This document shows positions 12,973-25,015 of a stretch of DNA of 64,000 nt, piece by piece. Every line of letters begins with the position of its first letter. Within the stretch, counting starts at the first letter, position 1. The notes under the pieces are model-generated. The model had not been told where the DNA came from, made no database searches, and saw only the letters and a program-made list of their open reading frames with translations. The translations under genes were made by a program, and so were the position numbers. The DNA lies in NCBI GenBank assembly GCA_036924285.1, contig JAYKYS010000008.1, positions 10,858,501-10,922,500 on the forward strand. The letters run 5' to 3'. This DNA is from Asterella californica (lineage: Eukaryota; Streptophyta; Marchantiopsida; Marchantiales; Aytoniaceae).

Positions 12973-14290
12973 GTGAAATAAGGAAGCATATTTTCTAAAT
13001 TTTATTCTGGTTTGATCAATACTTATGTTAATATATGTTTATTATTGAATATTACTATCTCGTATATTTTTTGTTGGGACAAATGAACTATCATGAATAT
13101 ACTTTTTATAAAACTTGTGAGCACAATACATTCTTTGGGGGAATCCAGTTCTGAATCATCTTTCAAAGCAATCCCAAGTCGTTCACATGCTAGAACATTT
13201 TGTTATCCATATACGGCATTAAAAAGAAATATGATCATGAAGATACACACTTATAGAAAGTCATTACGAATGCAAAGAAAGAAACTTTTTCTTTATTTGA
13301 AATTTCTACGGTCAAGATGTAAGTATATTTATTATGGATTTTATACACCATATCTTGTTGTTCTTTGGAACAACTTGTTGACTTATGTTTCATCATCATG
13401 TGTTAATTGATTTTAACATGCATCATCCATGTGTATGCAATAGGACAGATAGAACTTGGTTCTCAGTTCAAGTTTTTTTTTTGTCTGGAGTAATATAAGA
13501 TCCTTCATCAATTATAAAAATTTATGTGAATAATCTGGATAAGAGTCTATCAAGCTTTCATGACAAAACTAAAATAATCTTCATAGAAGATCATTAACAT
13601 GGATGTCGGGTGTCTCAAATCTTCATTGCAATATTGAGAAACCTTATTGAAATAAAGTTTGAAAATCTCTAACATGAATAAGGAGTTTATCAAGCCCCAG
13701 ATGAAGAATCAGCTCGATATCACATTAAACGAGAATGTAAATCTGACTATTGCTAAGTACGTGATAAGAGAAACGAAAGTCACACATGTTTATTGTCTAC
13801 TCAGTAAGTTCATAGCAAAGCTGATCAATACGTGAAGGAGGTGAAGAAACATGTTTTCAAAGTTTTATTGTTTTTTATCAATATTTTTTATGTTTACTAA
13901 ATATTAATATCTCGTATATTTTTTGTTGTGATAAAATTTTGAACTACCTCAAATATATCTAAGACTTTTACGAAAAATGTGAACACAGTACATTTTTCGG
14001 TGGAATTCAATTTTGAATCATCATTCAAAGTAGTCCGAAGTCATTTACATGCTAAATTTTGTTTGTTATCCATATATGACATAATAGAAAAACATGAAGA
14101 TACTCACTTATGATAAGTCAATTACAAATGTAAATTTTTTTTAAAATGTCCAATTTATAAATATATTCAGTCTCAAATTTTATACACCATATCTTGTTGT
14201 TATTAGAAAGAACTTGTTGAGTTATGTATCATCACTCAGTGTTAGTTGGTTTTTAACATATTTCATGCATGTGCGTGCAGGAGGACAATA
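12970..14290 (+). repeat. Tandem duplication, two diverged ~0.47 kb copies
   Basis: Copy 1 (about 12,975-13,450) and copy 2 (about 13,830-14,285) share a collinear series of words: CTCGTATATTTTTTGTTG, TGAATCATC.TTCAAAG, CACTTATG, TATACACCATATCTTGTTG and CATGTG.(T)GCA. The period is about 860 bp. Copy 1 carries a 105-codon reading frame (13,093-13,410) with a Ser-rich stretch (GESSSESSFKAIPSRSHAR). Copy 2 keeps a recognisable but broken version of it. Copy 2 ends in GTGCGTGCAG at a possible splice acceptor that is altered in copy 1. The identity is unknown. Confidence 0.65.
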
Positions 14291-16060
14291 AGCATCCCCA
14301 TCGGCCTCCGGCCGGATGAGCGTTGGAGAAAGAAGAAATGTAATCTGCCGTATCTTTTCTCTCGAAGCACGTTTGCTCACAGCCTTCAAGCCTAACCTAA
14401 GTTTTAAAGATTTGCTAGTCGTTATACTTTCGACATCCTATGCGTGTCTTTTTTCTCAAGATTGTCGCTCTTCGTCTTACGGACGGACGAGCATTAACAG
14501 AGAGGAAAATTTGTCATATTTTCTCTCCGAACGCGAAGAGAAACCTAACTTCTTGACCTTGTCTACTCTACGAGTTTAACTCACCCTCGATTGTTGCTCT
14601 TCGTCGCTGTTCCTCTTCCCCATGGTCTGTCGATTTCTCTTGGAACTGACAATCGTGACACAGATCCGCTGCGCTTCTTTGTCGTCTTCCTCGCATGATG
14701 ATTTCGTCTTCTTGCGTCTGCTCTCGTTGCTGCGGTGCTGAAATCTGCCACTGACACTCCTGCCGCTGCCGTCGTTTGGTGTTGTTACGACAGCTCTCGC
14801 TGCTGATCCGAATTATCATGCTGCCGTTCCTACCTTTGCTTTCATCTTCTTGCTGCTGTCGTCACACTCCCGATTTCTTTCTAATCACTGCTGCTCTTGT
14901 TTTTCTCTTTCTACATGGCCATGCGTTGAGATTAATAGTGTAGTCGAGATGGAGACTACCGCTCTCATTTTCTGCTTCTTTTTCTCTCTGCGCCTGCTGT
15001 CGCTGCTGCGCTTCTGGTATGTTTCCAACCGCTGCAGCCGTGGATAAGACCATATCTTCATCGGAGACGTGCTGCTGATCTTCGTTGCTTTGCTGCCGCC
15101 TTAGGGAGGGATGGCGATACGTACTTCCTCACCTGCTATAGGGGATGGGCATTATGTTCAATTCATAATTGAACATAATGATCATTCCCAGGATCTGTGA
15201 TTTCATTTCCTTCGTGATCATTCCCAGGTACTTCTCATTCCTATCTCTTTTGTTCCTGCATGTTCTTGATGCATAGCGATTCTCAACACGAGGATGCGAT
15301 CGATGATGACAATCTTTACCTCTCGCCTTCTACGGATCTGCCTAGTCTCATGATTGTGTCCTCCAGTCCTGCATTTGTCTCATCCGTTTCTCACCTCTCA
15401 CCTTCTAGCAGTCTTGTCAATCTTGTGCTTTTGTCGTCCATCCGTCCATCTCTTCTGCACTCTATCGAGCCATTTTCTCAACATGGAATCGAAAGATACA
15501 AGTGCGAACTTGACCGATTTGTTTTTCCATTGATTCTTCCTCCCTATCCCTTGCTATCTTCTGGATTGCTCTCATTCTCCGAAGCGCAGTTGTACCTCAC
15601 TTGAAGCTACGTCTACATTGATTTTTACTTTTGCTTCAAACCATCAGAATTCCTCTTTTCTGACTTAGATTATGTAAAACTTTCTTAAGCTTTCTCAGGA
15701 ACGACTGAGTGCTTCTAGTATATAATAGGACCATACTTATATATCGATTCGAAAGAAATGTGGCTCATCCTCAAGGACTGTCGATCCATTTACTTCTCCT
15801 ATCCAAAATTCATTCGAAACCAAGACAATTGCAACCTCATGAAGCCGGTTGTTTCTTCCGTTTACAGACAGAAATCTTTGAGTTGCGTCTACAAAGCGAT
15901 CAACAGTAGAGTTTACAGAATAGGTTGCAAATATTTCTCCTTTCCATCTGATGCAAATGCAGCAAGCCGCACGCGTGAAGCGTGCGAGCAATTTGTCTGT
16001 TCCTCATTCGAAGAGAACCATGCTCTCCAAAACTCTTGAAGTATCTGTGACTGTTGCTCA
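14291..16060. other. Higher-GC segment with short reading frames, unknown
   Basis: Base composition changes here to CT- and CTG-rich sequence. Reading frames include 15,260-15,604 plus (114 codons, Ser/Leu-rich) and 15,737-15,991 minus (84 codons). None has a family motif. A perfect inverted repeat lies at 15,150-15,180: 14 bp arms CATTATGTTCAATT and its complement, with a 3 bp loop. The segment could contain exons of an unrecognised gene, but nothing decides the strand. Confidence 0.35.
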
Positions 16061-16319
16061 AACCAGTGGGGACCTTGACTTACCATGTTGAGGCTCGTTA
16101 TGCACTTTTCTGCAGCAAGAATGAGACAACGGTCTCATCTGAGTGGAAAGAGGGGGACGTTACTGCATATCCACGTTCAAGGAGTTTTATGCTTACAAGC
16201 CACCAGCCCTGTAGATGTGAAGAACACGTTGATAATTGTGCTAGGTTGGAAAAAGAGTAATAGATCGTTGGGAGGCAAAGTCTACGTGAAGCACGCTCTA
16301 CGACACCGTAAGACGCCAA

Positions 16320-17060
16320 GTATGATGTCTTATGATGTCGTGAGACCTTGCACAGTTATATGCTCAATGAAGTCATAAGGACAACAACCCATACCAACTT
16401 AAATAAGTCTATTGTTAACTGAGACTATACGAGGACTCACACAATTTACGTACCAGACAACATTAATGATGATGTATCTATGTCTTAGTCTTTGTATACT
16501 TCTATCTAAAGTGTGCGAGGTCTAATGCACTTTAGATAGACAAGATATCATAAGACTCCAATAAACTGTGCAAGACCTCGTGCAATTACATGGCCATTGA
16601 CTTCAATAGATAGCCATGCAGAACTTGACGAGACCTCTCTCAGTCTCGGACAAGGCTGTAGTTAGATAAGAGGCTGGCCTTCTCTGGTAAACACTGTCCT
16701 TGAAGATGTCATGTAACGGTACGATGGCTGCCACAGTTATATGATCACTGAACCTATAACCTCAACAATATAAAACAACTGAAGTAAGTATATTGTCAAC
16801 TGAGATTATGTGAGGACTTGCACGATTTACGTACCGAACAACATTGGTGATGATGCATCTATGTCTCAGCCTTTGTATACTTCTATCTAAAGTTTACGAG
16901 GTCTCGTGCACTTTAGGTAGTCTAAGATAAGATATCGTAAGACTCCAAGTAACTATGTGAGACATGACATAGTTGCATGACCACAGAAGCCAATAGGGAA
17001 ACTAGGAGAGCTCTCGCTCAGTTCTGGACAGGGTTGTAGTTACAAATGAGGAATAACATC
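16320..17060. repeat. Two ~0.38 kb diverged tandem units within the palindrome array
   Basis: The block starting near 16,330 (CACAGTTATATG) repeats near 16,732. Collinear matches follow: TTTACGTACC near 16,444 and 16,824, CTTTGTATACTTCTATCTAAAGT near 16,492 and 16,872 (given here in part), and GACTCCAA near 16,554 and 16,943. The two units carry palindromes in corresponding places but with different arm sequences. Confidence 0.7.
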
Positions 17061-19304
17061 TTCTAGGTGGCAAAAATTGACGAGAACATGAACTGGGTGA
17101 GATCTCATCCAGTTCATGTACTTTTACAGACAAGCTAAAGCCCATTCTGATAAAAATAACTTGATGGAAACGGAAAGACCTCACACAGTTTAAGATGTAA
17201 GATTGACCCTTCAGCGGCATAGAACTTATGAACTATGCGAGGTCTCACATAGTGCATGTGCCTCGTACAATCAATTTAGATCACATTGTTGATGTTAAAA
17301 CGGGAGGGATAGTACAAGCCCTTGCATAGTTGATTACTAGAAAGTGAGCCGAAAGTTATACAATATGTGTTAACTATAAAATCTAGACACAACCAAGACA
17401 AGACCTTTGCGAGTTATCACATTAATTTTGTAACTAATAGAATCCTAGACCCAATTTTGAAAGCAAGTACACGTTTCAATAAGAATCTTTCTTGTTCATG
17501 CATGCACGTTACACTTCCTCGTCTTGCTTCAAGTAAAAACCACGAGAAATTTAGAAATAGAACTACGAATCTGAGAAACCAAAGGACATATAGAATCAAA
17601 GCCAAGGAAGCAAGGTTTCTTGTCTATTTCTTGTTCGAAGGATTTTAATCTAGGTAGAACCATAGAACATCTATGAAAAAACCATTGGTAGGTTTCGATT
17701 GTAACCGGATTCTCGATGCATTGTCCTCAAGAAAGCTCACCATCCCTACGAATATCAACGCTTAATGCGTAGACAGTCCCTCGTTGATCTTATCTTTACT
17801 TGGGAGGAAGTCAATTTTCAATACCTCCAGAGCGCAAGTGGTTATGACTCTTGACGCTCGAGGGTCAATGTAATGAACCATAGAATTCAAATTCAGATGG
17901 CACCCCTTGCAACACGTCCGTTCAAGCTGAAGCATACGAGCTAAAAGATCCGCTTCATATCCCTTCCTACCTTTGTGCGTCGTCTATTTGATTGATCAAC
18001 GCACGAGATTCAATCCTAGCAAGGATCATAAGGACGATCGGGACGCAAGGACGAATATCAGACGACTAGATGTTGATCTAACGTACCTCATAGTTGTTGT
18101 CCGCAGACGTCAAGAAGCGAGTATATTCCAAGAGATTCTTGCTAGAATGATCATTTCACTCCGCATGTAGTTCTGGCTCATTCTGTCTCCTCCGCATTCT
18201 TTTGTTTGTCTTCTCTCTCGCAAACGTGTCGTTATCTCGCAAACCTTAGATGTACGAGTTTGTCCGCATTCTTTTGTTGAATCGAGGTCTTCATGACAAG
18301 AATGTGCTAGTCTACTTGTTTCATTCTTTTCGCACGACCCTTGTGAAGTTCTTGGTGCGTCAGTAGAATAGTCCGAGGGTTTCTTGCCTTCTACCTCTAC
18401 AACGTAATGAATCGATCCTTCATATACAACCAATTTCAGTGCCAGATTCTCACGTGAAAATTGAGTACAACTCCATGTGAAATAACATAATATTTTTCTT
18501 CACTATAAGAATTAAAATCCATGTAATGCTCCATCACGGTATGATCACTGTTTCCAGTTTAAGATACTCTGTCTTGTTGGATCGCTCTTTCTAGTTTCTG
18601 TAGGTTCTCGAAAACTGGGCAAATCTTTGCACGGTTCTTCCGAGTCAGTTGCACTATTGCACCCTCAAGTCCTTATCTTGTACTCCTTAACTGACGAGGA
18701 CTAGCATAGTTCTCACTAGCTGAGTCTCTTGTTTCTCCTTTGCTCCTCGAGATCTATTCGTGTACTCGGTGGGGTCCCGTCAAGATCTTCGACAAAGAGC
18801 AAGTTCCTCTATGTCGCAAGTACCCTTACCTTTGCTAAATAAAAGAGAACTCGCACAGTACCCTGAGTGCATTCGTCACTTCTCTCCCAAAAGTTGAGGA
18901 ACTCGATGAGGTCTCGCACAGTCCTCCGCGTTCCAACTACGTCCGTCTCTGATATTTTTTCCCTGTCTTCCTGAACTTGGTGAGTCCTAGCCAAGTGAAC
19001 TCGATACTGTCTCTCATGTTAGAGCATATCCCAACCTTGGAGAGTTGTGCGTGCTCGTACCCAATTGTCTCTAGTAAGTATTTCCTTGTCATGCATACTC
19101 GTCGTTGGTTAATTGGAAGAGCCTTCGCACAATACCTTGAGTTAGTAGTACTTTTCCTTCTGTCATTTATCTCCTCGACAATTAAGATCTGGACGAGGTC
19201 TCTCTCAGTTCCTCTGGTATGCGTTAAGTTCCCATTCCGGTTTTCATGCCCCTGCCTCCATGAACTCGACGAGGCCACAGTTTGACATAAATAGCATAGC
19301 CATA

Positions 19305-19985
19305 GTATGCATATCCCAGCCTTGGAGAATTGTGCAAGTCCTCGCATAGTTCCCTCGAGTATGATACCGGGGGCTAGTACAAATCTTAGAACAACCTACA
19401 GTGGGATTTGTTAGTCATTAATATCATGTTGGATCACGTCTTAGTATACATATCCCAGCCTTGTAGAACTGAGCGAGCCCTCACACAGTGCCCTAGATTA
19501 TGATACCCTCGTCTAATGCCTACCTTAGAACAACCTACAGACAATCTGTTAGTCTTTTATACCCGGTTAGGTCACATCTTAGCATTCATATTCTTAGACT
19601 TTGAGAACTGGACGAGTCCTTGCACAATTCTCTCGAGTATGATACTCTCGTCGTGTTCATATCTTAGAAAAACCTACAATGGATTCTGTTAGTCTTGTAT
19701 ACATAATTAGGTCACATCTTAGTTTCGTTTCTGAGACTTGCGGAACTGGGCGAGTCTTCGCACAGTTCCCCCGAGTATGATCCCCTCACCTTGTTCATAC
19801 CTTAGAACAACCTACACTGGGATCTGTTAGTCGTTTATACCCGGTTAGTTCACGTCTTAGTATGCATATCTCAGGCTGGAAAACTTGACGAGCCCTTGCA
19901 CAGTTCCTCCGAGTATGGTACTCTAGTCTAATTCAAACCTTCGAACAATCAATCCTGGGATCTGCACGAGATCTCATGCAGATCA
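19305..19985. repeat. Five tandem units of about 138 bp
   Basis: Units start near 19,306, 19,447, 19,587, 19,727 and 19,866. Each begins with CATATC(C/T)CAG or a variant, then one palindrome (gaactg..cgag / ctcgcacagttc type), GAGTATGATAC, CTTAGAACAACCTACA, GGGAT(C)TGTTAGTC and GTCACATCTTAG. The last unit is partial. Older, more diverged units appear to lie upstream to about 18,600. This looks like a small satellite in which each monomer carries one palindrome. Confidence 0.8.
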
Positions 19986-21510
19986 TATTTAGTTGGGCAT
20001 CCTAATGACAAATAGATTGAGAGGGCTAGATGGAGATACCGACAGAAAAATACCGACCAGCGAACGTATTATGAGTTTCACACAAGCTGCTACCAAAGAT
20101 GGTTGAACTCTCACGCAAGAAAATAGAAAGAGGAAACAAGGAGGGTTGGCTTCTTCTATATAGAAATCTTGATCTTGTAGTATGTGATGCACTTATGGGT
20201 TAAATCCCATATTACATTTCTTCAAGAACGAGTCTTGAAAGCAAGGCCTAGGTCTTCTTTATGTACATAATTCGGCTTTGCTTTTTACGTTTCTTGTATG
20301 GGTTAATGAAAGATTTCACTTCTCAACCTCTCCCTCCTCCTTAGGCTCCTCATACCATAATTCTTCTATTCCTTCCTCCTCCTTTAGCTCCTCTTTCCTT
20401 CTTCACTTTCGATCCTCACACTACTTTCGCTCCTCATCATTCTCATCAAATAGTCGACTACGTAATGTATAGTTTAACTTTAAGTATACACTTATTATTA
20501 TAACTCTAATTTAAACCTTAGAGTACAATTTCCATAACTGTCCTAATTCAACAGCTAGAAACAGTTGCATGAGGAACGTATATTAATATTTAGAACTAAT
20601 AGCGATAGAATTAATAGAATTAATCTTTGGTGGTCTCGAGAATCTGTACTAGCAAACTTTCTTGGCTAAGCAAAATCAAATGGTTTAACAAACTGTTTGA
20701 TACTCTGAATAATATTTTTTAACAAATCTCACTAGATCTTTTTCGCAAAATTCACAGGTAGGTGATTTACTCTTAATTAATGATGCTTACATGTATAAGC
20801 TCTATCATTTTGTTTGCCAAGCTTTACGTTTCTGTACAAAAAATCTATTTATTTGTTTTTGAGTTATATATTTTTCAAAAGGAAAATGTATTTCCAGTTT
20901 GTTTTAAATTTACTCATTTCATTCATTTTGAATTAAAATATCTCAAATAATAAAATATCTATTCAAATATCTCAACTTAGTAATATGCAGCTTTGGCATC
21001 GTAAGCATATTAATATTTATTTTTTAGTCAATTTATAGTCGAAATTGTTACTATGCAAACAATCAGTTTGTCATACTGCTTCTCGACGTCTATACGTCGA
21101 CAAAATGGATCAGTTGAAAACAACTGTTTCTCGTCTTGCTGAATTCATCAAGTTATTGATGGGAAATATCTCTCTTTTGCCGTTGATGTTCACATGTAAG
21201 ATTCTTATTATATTTATTTATTCCAATATGAAAATAATAAAATTATCAATGAACCTTTATATGACTTAAAAATTACTATCATCTCTTAAACAGATTTGAC
21301 ATATCTTATTTTTGCATTTGAACAAGTATGTTGTTGCACGGCTATGGTATAAGAATATTTGCACATATTGCTATCGAATGATTATGTTTAGTGATCCCAA
21401 CTTCACTATAACATCTCTAGCCAAAATATTTCGTGATTGTGAATGATTTACGGGTGATAGAAGGAGAGATCTGACATTCAAAATACACCAAAACATCCAC
21501 TTTTCCAAGC
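19986..21510. other. AT-rich DNA with a pyrimidine tract
   Basis: A CT-rich stretch at about 20,310-20,450 yields a Ser-rich reading frame that is probably compositional. The rest is very AT-rich with no recognisable gene. Confidence 0.5.
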
Positions 21511-21511
21511 T

Positions 21512-23052
21512 TTGCTTGATAAAATGATGTTTGAGATTTCCTGTCTCAATCCTCAGAAAATTGATAGTGAAACATTCTTTGGAGTTCCGTGGGTGGAAAA
21601 CACAAGCAACAATTCCTTGAATCCCTTGAGAACTTTAATCCTCTACCACTACATCTTCTACTACAAGTGGACAACTCTACCAATGACAACAAGGATTTGT
21701 TGATGATGGAGTTCTGTAGTGAATTGATTGCTCGAGGATGTTTTGAAACTATGACCATATCATTATGAGACACAAAGTCGTACACGGTCCTAAACGGCGA
21801 GCAAACGAGCAAACGTGAAACCTAGGGATCACCCAAAAGGACTCTATAAGGATCATGATTAGAGAGAAGCGGGACCCAGTCCCAAGACCACAAGGCTTTG
21901 GCCAAAAATGTATGGGTACACACACGAGGATGTGGATGCATTCTTCTCAAAAGTGAATGATATGTTATCGCACAAGCATGTAATGTCTCTTCCACAATTC
22001 ATGGTAGAGGTTTTTGGTGCCAAAGAAGAGAGAGTTGTTCCATACTTGATACAAGAAATGCTTGACTACAAAGTTTAGGTTTAAGGTCATGTGGAAAAGA
22101 TAAGCGGTCAAAGCTCTCCTGTTTAATTCCTCTTCTTGATGAAGAATAACATTCATGATATCATGTGAAGGAGACTTCTGAAGGATCGTGGATCTCCACG
22201 CACGGCAGATCATTTTAGAAACGTGTGGATCTTGCATCGAAGATTGATTTCTCAGCTACATTGCTTGAGGGTGAACCAAAATCAGTTGGCATGACACCTG
22301 TGCATGCAAACCAGAATGAAACTCTCCCACTACCTTCGTAATTACACTCGTTATTTGCAATCTCGACAAAACAAGAATGATGAAGATGGAGAGGTTAATC
22401 AAATTGATGAATTCACAATTCAAAACTGAGAGAAGATCGTCATCTTGATTGAAACAAGATGACAAACCATTGCACATGAGACACTGAAGATAGTTTTGGT
22501 CTCGCACGAACCATGGTACGGGATATAAATCATGTACTGCAGGATTGCAAGAGTCAACTCAACAAGATGATATATTGGCAAGACATGTTGAAGAGGGATA
22601 GTAAGCAGAAATGAGATCTTTGTCAGTAATCCAAGGAACAAAAAACTCAACAGTTTGTTCCTCTCAGTGACATCAAGCTTGGAATGAAGTTAATCATTTG
22701 TCTTTCAGATGATTTTGAGATACAACAATGTGTTTGGTTAGCAAAAGCTCTTACGGATGTCAATTGTGAGAACGGTTCATCATATTTCAACAAGGTGCAA
22801 GTGAAATGATATCGATCGGTGCATCGTACAACTGGTGCTTCTCTTATAGAGAGATACACCAATTGCACCAACAAAAAAAAGGATTGGGAAAAAAACCTCA
22901 ATTCTTCTTCGGAAAGAGAATGTTGGATTGATGCTAATGCATGTGTGTATCATTTGCAGTCGAGAGAGAAAGCAACTACAGAAAAAATAAAGATTCCAGC
23001 TAGCGTTCAAGAGACAATATTGAAGTTTCTAGAGACACTTAGAGAAGTATAG
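21512..23052 (+). pseudogene. Long eroded protein-coding relic, possibly a DNA transposon
   Basis: Protein-like text can be followed on the plus strand across about 1.5 kb, switching frame at least twice and broken by many stops. Legible parts are LLMMEFCSELIARGCFETM (about 21,690), GYTHEDVDAFFSKVNDML then MSLPQFMVEVFGAKEERVV (21,913-22,075), HFRNVWILHRRLISQLHC then MKLSHYLRNYTRYLQSRQNK (22,210-22,380), ARTMVRDINHVLQDCKSQLN (about 22,505), and SDIKLGMKLIICLSDDFEI, then a block ending KVQVK, a stop, and YRSV (22,665-22,825). The last frame runs to a stop at 23,050-23,052. Most stops replace codons one C-to-T or G-to-A step away from Gln, Arg or Trp. I do not recognise the family. The length and layout would suit a plant DNA-transposon protein, which is inference. 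Confidence 0.6.
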
Positions 23053-24540
23053 GTATGAGTCTATGTCAATTTAGAGAAGTAAAAAAATTTAGGATTTTGG
23101 ATGGTCTTAGACTCTTTTGGAAGTAATTTATCCTCTTGTTTTAGAGAACTAAAGCAAGACTTTTATACGAGCTTTAATTCGATGATAGTTACATCATTTT
23201 GAAATTGGAGTAAGATATGAATAGGTCAGGTTTTAAGCTGTGTGTGAGTCTTAAGTCTGGATTGTGAATGAATGTTTTAGTTTGCATGGATATTAAACGT
23301 ATGACTAGAAGGATTAGATAAAGTCTTCTATTTGTTGTGAGAAAACTAACAAATACTTTAAAAATAACTCTAACTTCAGATATTATTATTTACTAGACTA
23401 AGTGCAAGGACAAAATTTTTATTTTGTATCAAGTACTAGCATTCTTGTTTCGTTACACCATAAATTATATTAAATGTGCACAAAGTCTATTTATTTACTA
23501 ATATATTATTATTTTGTTCTTTTTAGTACAAAATGTGCAAGACCCCGCATTGTTCAATAACAAACTAATTAAATTTGAAATCTTGACTAAGTTATTTAGA
23601 ATCTCTCAAACCATAATATGGATCTCAAACATAAAATATAATTTTGAATGATTTATTATGTTATGTAGAATATTATGTAATATTGCATAATATGATATTT
23701 AAATATTTTCTCCAAATAACATTCGAATTATTTTATATATAATATATTTTTTTAAAACTAATATTAATTAATATGATTTTTAGAATCTAAAATTATAAAC
23801 TAAGTATATTTTATTATATTATTAAATATATACAATATCTATTTGTAGTCCAGAATTTGATATCCAATTGTCTAACTTGTCTTTTGAATAATCCAACTCT
23901 CTCGGCTTAACATCAAAAGAAAAATATGAATTATCTAAATCTTCACTTCCAAATGTGTTATCTTGAAGTATGAATTGTAAAAGACATTAACATTGATTTT
24001 TTGATTTTCACTACTCAAATGGAGAGTTGGACTAGCCAGATTTAGTGAATACATGGATGTGTACTTTACTGTTGTAACAATATAAATTGCAGAGTTTTGA
24101 ATCATGATCGAAGGAGTGAATTGATGAACAAAATGACAAAGTGACTGGTTATACTGCCGGTAGCCAGTCAATAGTAAAATCGAGAAATACATCATTAAGA
24201 GTTGCATATCAAACACAACAAACCTACAAGAGGTGTAACCAAGCAAATTTCTTCCATTCCACGTTATTTGAATGGTGGTGAAAGAGTGTAAACCCATCCT
24301 CCACCTACCTAGGCAAAAGAACATTCTACCGAACTCGCGCAAGTCGCATCGGACTCGCATGTGAGTCAACACAATGGTATGAAATGGTAACCATGGCAAA
24401 CCCTTAGCTTCGAAGGACTAATATATAATAAAAATGTCTTCTCAGCTGGTTCGGAAGTTGCGAACGTACTTCCTTTGGCTGTGGAAGGTTGGTCTGGGTT
24501 GGCATGCTGGAGTGTCATCGCCGAAGGATGAGGTCCCCAA
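23053..24540. other. Very AT-rich intergenic DNA
   Basis: No recognised feature. The longest reading frame (23,935-24,399 minus, 154 codons) lacks any family motif or protein-like composition and is treated as chance. Confidence 0.5.
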
Positions 24541-24554
24541 AGCATATTCAAGCT

Positions 24555-24660
24555 AAGATATTAATGTTAAGTTATTCACCCTTTTCAATGGCTGCAAGCT
24601 TAACATTAATTTCTCATCTACCTTCCGACGCGAAGAGTTAGGTGAGAAATTAATGTGTAA
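24555..24660. repeat. Two adjacent perfect hairpins
   Basis: Hairpin 1 has arms ATTAATGTTAAG (24,560-24,571) and CTTAACATTAAT (24,599-24,610). Hairpin 2 has arms CATTAATTTCTCA (24,604-24,616) and TGAGAAATTAATG (24,643-24,655). The loops contain TTATTCACCC and CCTTCCGAC, words that recur in the other hairpin copies to the right. They belong to the paired-hairpin family described at 25.0, 29.3 and 33.1 kb. Confidence 0.75.
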
Positions 24661-25015
24661 ATTAATTACTTTTTTATTTCAGCAATTGTATCCCCAGAAG
24701 CGTGTGGCCTTGCACTTCACTGATGGGCTCTCTTATGACGTCACTGCTGTTCCCATATTAATGACTAATATTTAACAGTTAATTTAATTTAATTTTAGTT
24801 GAAACTTAATCTAGATTTTCTGTATAACACTTATAACATCCCCGATAATATATAGGGAGCAAAAGTTCCTGATGTTGATAGAGCATGATCAACTGAACAC
24901 ACACCCCAACCTTTTTCTTCACCAGAGAAGTTACTTCAAATTAATTTATCTCATAATTACCTTTTGGCTTTCTCTACTCCGGAGCTTTGTCGCATATGAG
25001 TGCAACATATACCTC

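Larger units (their letters stand above)
16320..19985. repeat. Array of about 28 imperfect palindromes
   Basis: A dyad-symmetric unit of about 26 bp recurs every 65-140 bp. The common form has left arm GAACTGTGCGAG, a 1-3 bp centre, and right arm CTCGCACAGTTC. The centre often reads GAGGTCTC or GAGATCTC. Arms differ between copies but stay complementary: GAACTGG with CCAGTTC (about 17,084-17,109), AACTATGT with ACATAGTT (about 16,957), GATCTGC with GCAGATC (about 19,957), and CTATCTAAAGTG with CACTTTAGATAG (about 16,504-16,541). Both orientations are equivalent. No protein-coding frame runs through the array. It matches no repeat family known to me. Confidence 0.8.

Noticed and set aside
18937..19347. 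136-codon minus-strand frame inside the palindrome array
   Set aside because: It runs through the repeated palindromes and spacers and is not preserved in neighbouring units.
16320..19985. CRISPR-like array
   Set aside because: Repeats are diverged and irregularly spaced, spacers are themselves repeated, the window is eukaryotic, and no cas-like genes are present.
20278..20472. Ser-rich plus-strand frame
   Set aside because: A translation of a low-complexity CT-rich tract.
23935..24399. 154-codon minus-strand frame
   Set aside because: No family motif, and the composition is explained by AT-rich DNA. The opposite strand and flanks give no support.
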